Of a stretch of DNA of 64,000 bases, positions 63,801 through 64,000 are shown one piece after another (positions within the stretch are counted from its first letter, which is position 1; every line of letters begins with the position of its first letter). This DNA is from Nocardiopsis_C rhodophaea. GTDB taxonomy: Bacteria; Actinomycetota; Actinomycetes; Streptosporangiales; Streptosporangiaceae. The stretch lies in assembly GCF_039530945.1 (NCBI RefSeq), contig NZ_BAAAPC010000011.1:124001-188000 (forward strand). Reading direction: 5' to 3'. The notes below the pieces were generated by a model that was given only the letters and a program-made list of their open reading frames with translations, was not told the origin of the DNA and did not search any database. The position numbers were made by a program, and so were the translations under genes.

Positions 63801-64000
63801 GTTGAGCCTACGCGTGACAACGCTGGTGGGAGCGTCCTTCCGGACGTTGTACTCGAACTCCATGCTCGGACGCGGGTTATCGGACTTCGGCCGATCAGCC
63901 AGCCATACCTGAGTCAACCGTCCGAAGGGGTCGTAGGAGAGTTCCGTGCGGTTGCCGTTCGCATCGACCTGGGCTGTCAGTGACGAACGGACATCGTACT
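60831..64000 (-). CDS. RHS/YD-repeat polymorphic toxin, C-terminal part (5' end outside window)
   Basis: The last ~1055 residues of a large RHS protein that continues upstream beyond 64000. Many YD repeats are visible (TYTYAKNGKIATITDAGG, YTYDLRGRRIKEDDPDTG, YDALGRRIELRDD). The conserved RHS core follows: LFSDHQGTGQITVDANSG, TGLTQLGARAYDATIGRFIS, VDPLLDGSSPQQMHGYAYAN and NNSPATQSDASGLYP, where the usual DPxG pre-toxin motif is DASG. After ~61640 comes a variable C-terminus: a Gly-rich repeat linker (~61430-61555), then a domain with Cys-rich AGYCLVLCVGASF and Gly/Ser strands. This tip is the probable toxin; I cannot assign it. Confidence 0.9.
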   Translation of the reverse strand, partial: YDVRSSLTAQVDANGNRTELSYDPFGRLTQVWLADRPKSDNPRPSMEFEYNVRKDAPTSVVTRRLNHDGQYITSYEIYDGLLRQRQTQGAATGGGRRIIDVFYDSRGNAVKERASYYNEEDPTDSLFIVNNDDEIPRQTETVFDGAGRATDVIQVSRGEEQRRTTTAYAGDRTLVTKPEGGTGSTTITDARGRTVELRQHHGRLPEGDYDSTTYTYAKNGKIATITDAGGSTWTYTYDLRGRRIKEDDPDTGTSTFTYNALDQKVRSTDGRGETLAHVYDALGRRIELRDDSPSGNLRAKWVYDSVAKGQLTSATRYVDGQAYTTEVRSYDQMNRPKVKDITVPEIEGELAGTYRYVNGYNPDGSLQSMGYPAAGALKKETTAFGYDELNQPTTVEGWQGLVTETIYSKTGNLLQRQFSRGAVGAKETWATRKYEEPTNRLSMTSLVHEIGDGSLSTQHYDYDDSGNILSIRDKPTDENRPSDAQCFAYDYLQRLTDVWTPATAGENACGEEPDADRLGGPAPYWDSYTYDEVGNRLAETRRRGEGQTSRTYSTPGDDEGPAHAVAQVDQTGSDGEETWTYEYDESGNMTRKTTADQDQKLTWDAEGKLEKVGNGPGETSYVYDADGQRLLRREGPVTTLYLPGQEISWTAGEEKTEATRFYQHAGETVAVRENDQKLSWLFSDHQGTGQITVDANSGAFVQRRFTVFGEERSISGEWPGQKGFVGGTVDDSTGLTQLGARAYDATIGRFISVDPLLDGSSPQQMHGYAYANNSPATQSDASGLYPCGYRPKGPKKSPLASCFSNQGNVKGTVSQGYRPPSGGGHRGPGGGGRGGYYNGGGSKSGSGGYRGGGSRGGGVATPVIKVDPYAGPSRDPKAEALGIAQSNMGGPCTGSYPAVCGPDGRSMPDDVLQRHKEGLNDVLEWLKEHAVVGAGYCLVLCVGASFQDGMISVSLGVGIGKLDLPVGASGMSPRDSTGVTPKFCGAYVVGVCVGLPNASDGSGESFSVTGAGGVGFEIGEFTVFQVDTNWSWNPADWGSPAFPIFTPEGWPERGY

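Overview
The window is GC-rich actinobacterial chromosome. The gene order smc – acyP – mutM – rnc – rpmF – DUF177 – coaD – rsmD – recG – rpmB – thiL, the many GTG starts with strong AGGAGG sites, and a HAIR-type operator before lon all point to Actinomycetia. Gene content and order (stand-alone Lrp ligand domain, DUF3515, DUF3105, DUF305, cydABDC) would fit a Nocardiopsis/Streptomonospora-like organism. That family-level placement is an inference; no rRNA or tRNA gene is present to test it.

Layout. 1-13.4 kb is housekeeping core: the smc 5' end, a small coiled-coil gene, acyP, mutM, rnc, rpmF, DUF177, coaD, rsmD and recG on the minus strand, rpmB on plus with a 21-bp terminator hairpin, then a membrane-anchored CBM2 protein, thiL, a stand-alone Lrp/AsnC domain, a DUF3515 lipoprotein, DUF3105 and DUF305. 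13.5-20.7 kb holds a SUMF1-like protein lacking one catalytic cysteine, then cydA-cydB-cydD-cydC (cytochrome bd oxidase and its assembly exporter) behind a striking inverted repeat. 20.7-26.6 kb has a DM13 protein, a DUF3817 protein, a UvrD-type helicase with a RelE-like N-terminus, and the DUF6230/DUF6114 pair. 26.8-33.4 kb is an oxidative metabolism block: a ChoD-like GMC oxidoreductase, then a MerR regulator divergent from SDR – AurF-type diiron oxygenase – Baeyer-Villiger-type monooxygenase – DUF4873. 33.5-38.7 kb carries adenosine deaminase, a four-carbon acid sugar kinase, an MFS exporter, an unknown protein and a cold-shock protein that seems to start at AUU.

39.2-41.0 kb is a lower-GC patch with a membrane protein, a frameshifted small gene and a WXG100-like protein: probably a horizontally acquired type VII secretion cargo or immunity remnant. 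41.0-50.4 kb is a run of regulator/transporter pairs: LysR/MFS, PadR/membrane protein, ABC ATPase/DUF6297 permease, Gfo/Idh/MocA oxidoreductase and MFS/CGNR zinc-finger regulator, the last pair sharing a nested palindromic operator. 50.6-54.9 kb has an Excalibur lipoprotein, lon, and an ArsR/AHSA1 pair with two tandem operators. 55.0-59.6 kb is a complete sulfonate operon (ssuD – flavin reductase – ssuC – ssuB – ssuA, minus strand).

59.8-64.0 kb is the most interesting end: a decayed IS66 transposase, a very AT-rich small two-helix membrane protein, and the 3' part of a large RHS/YD-repeat toxin gene that runs off the window. The RHS C-terminal domain is one I do not recognise; with the membrane protein directly after it, it looks like an undescribed polymorphic toxin/immunity pair.
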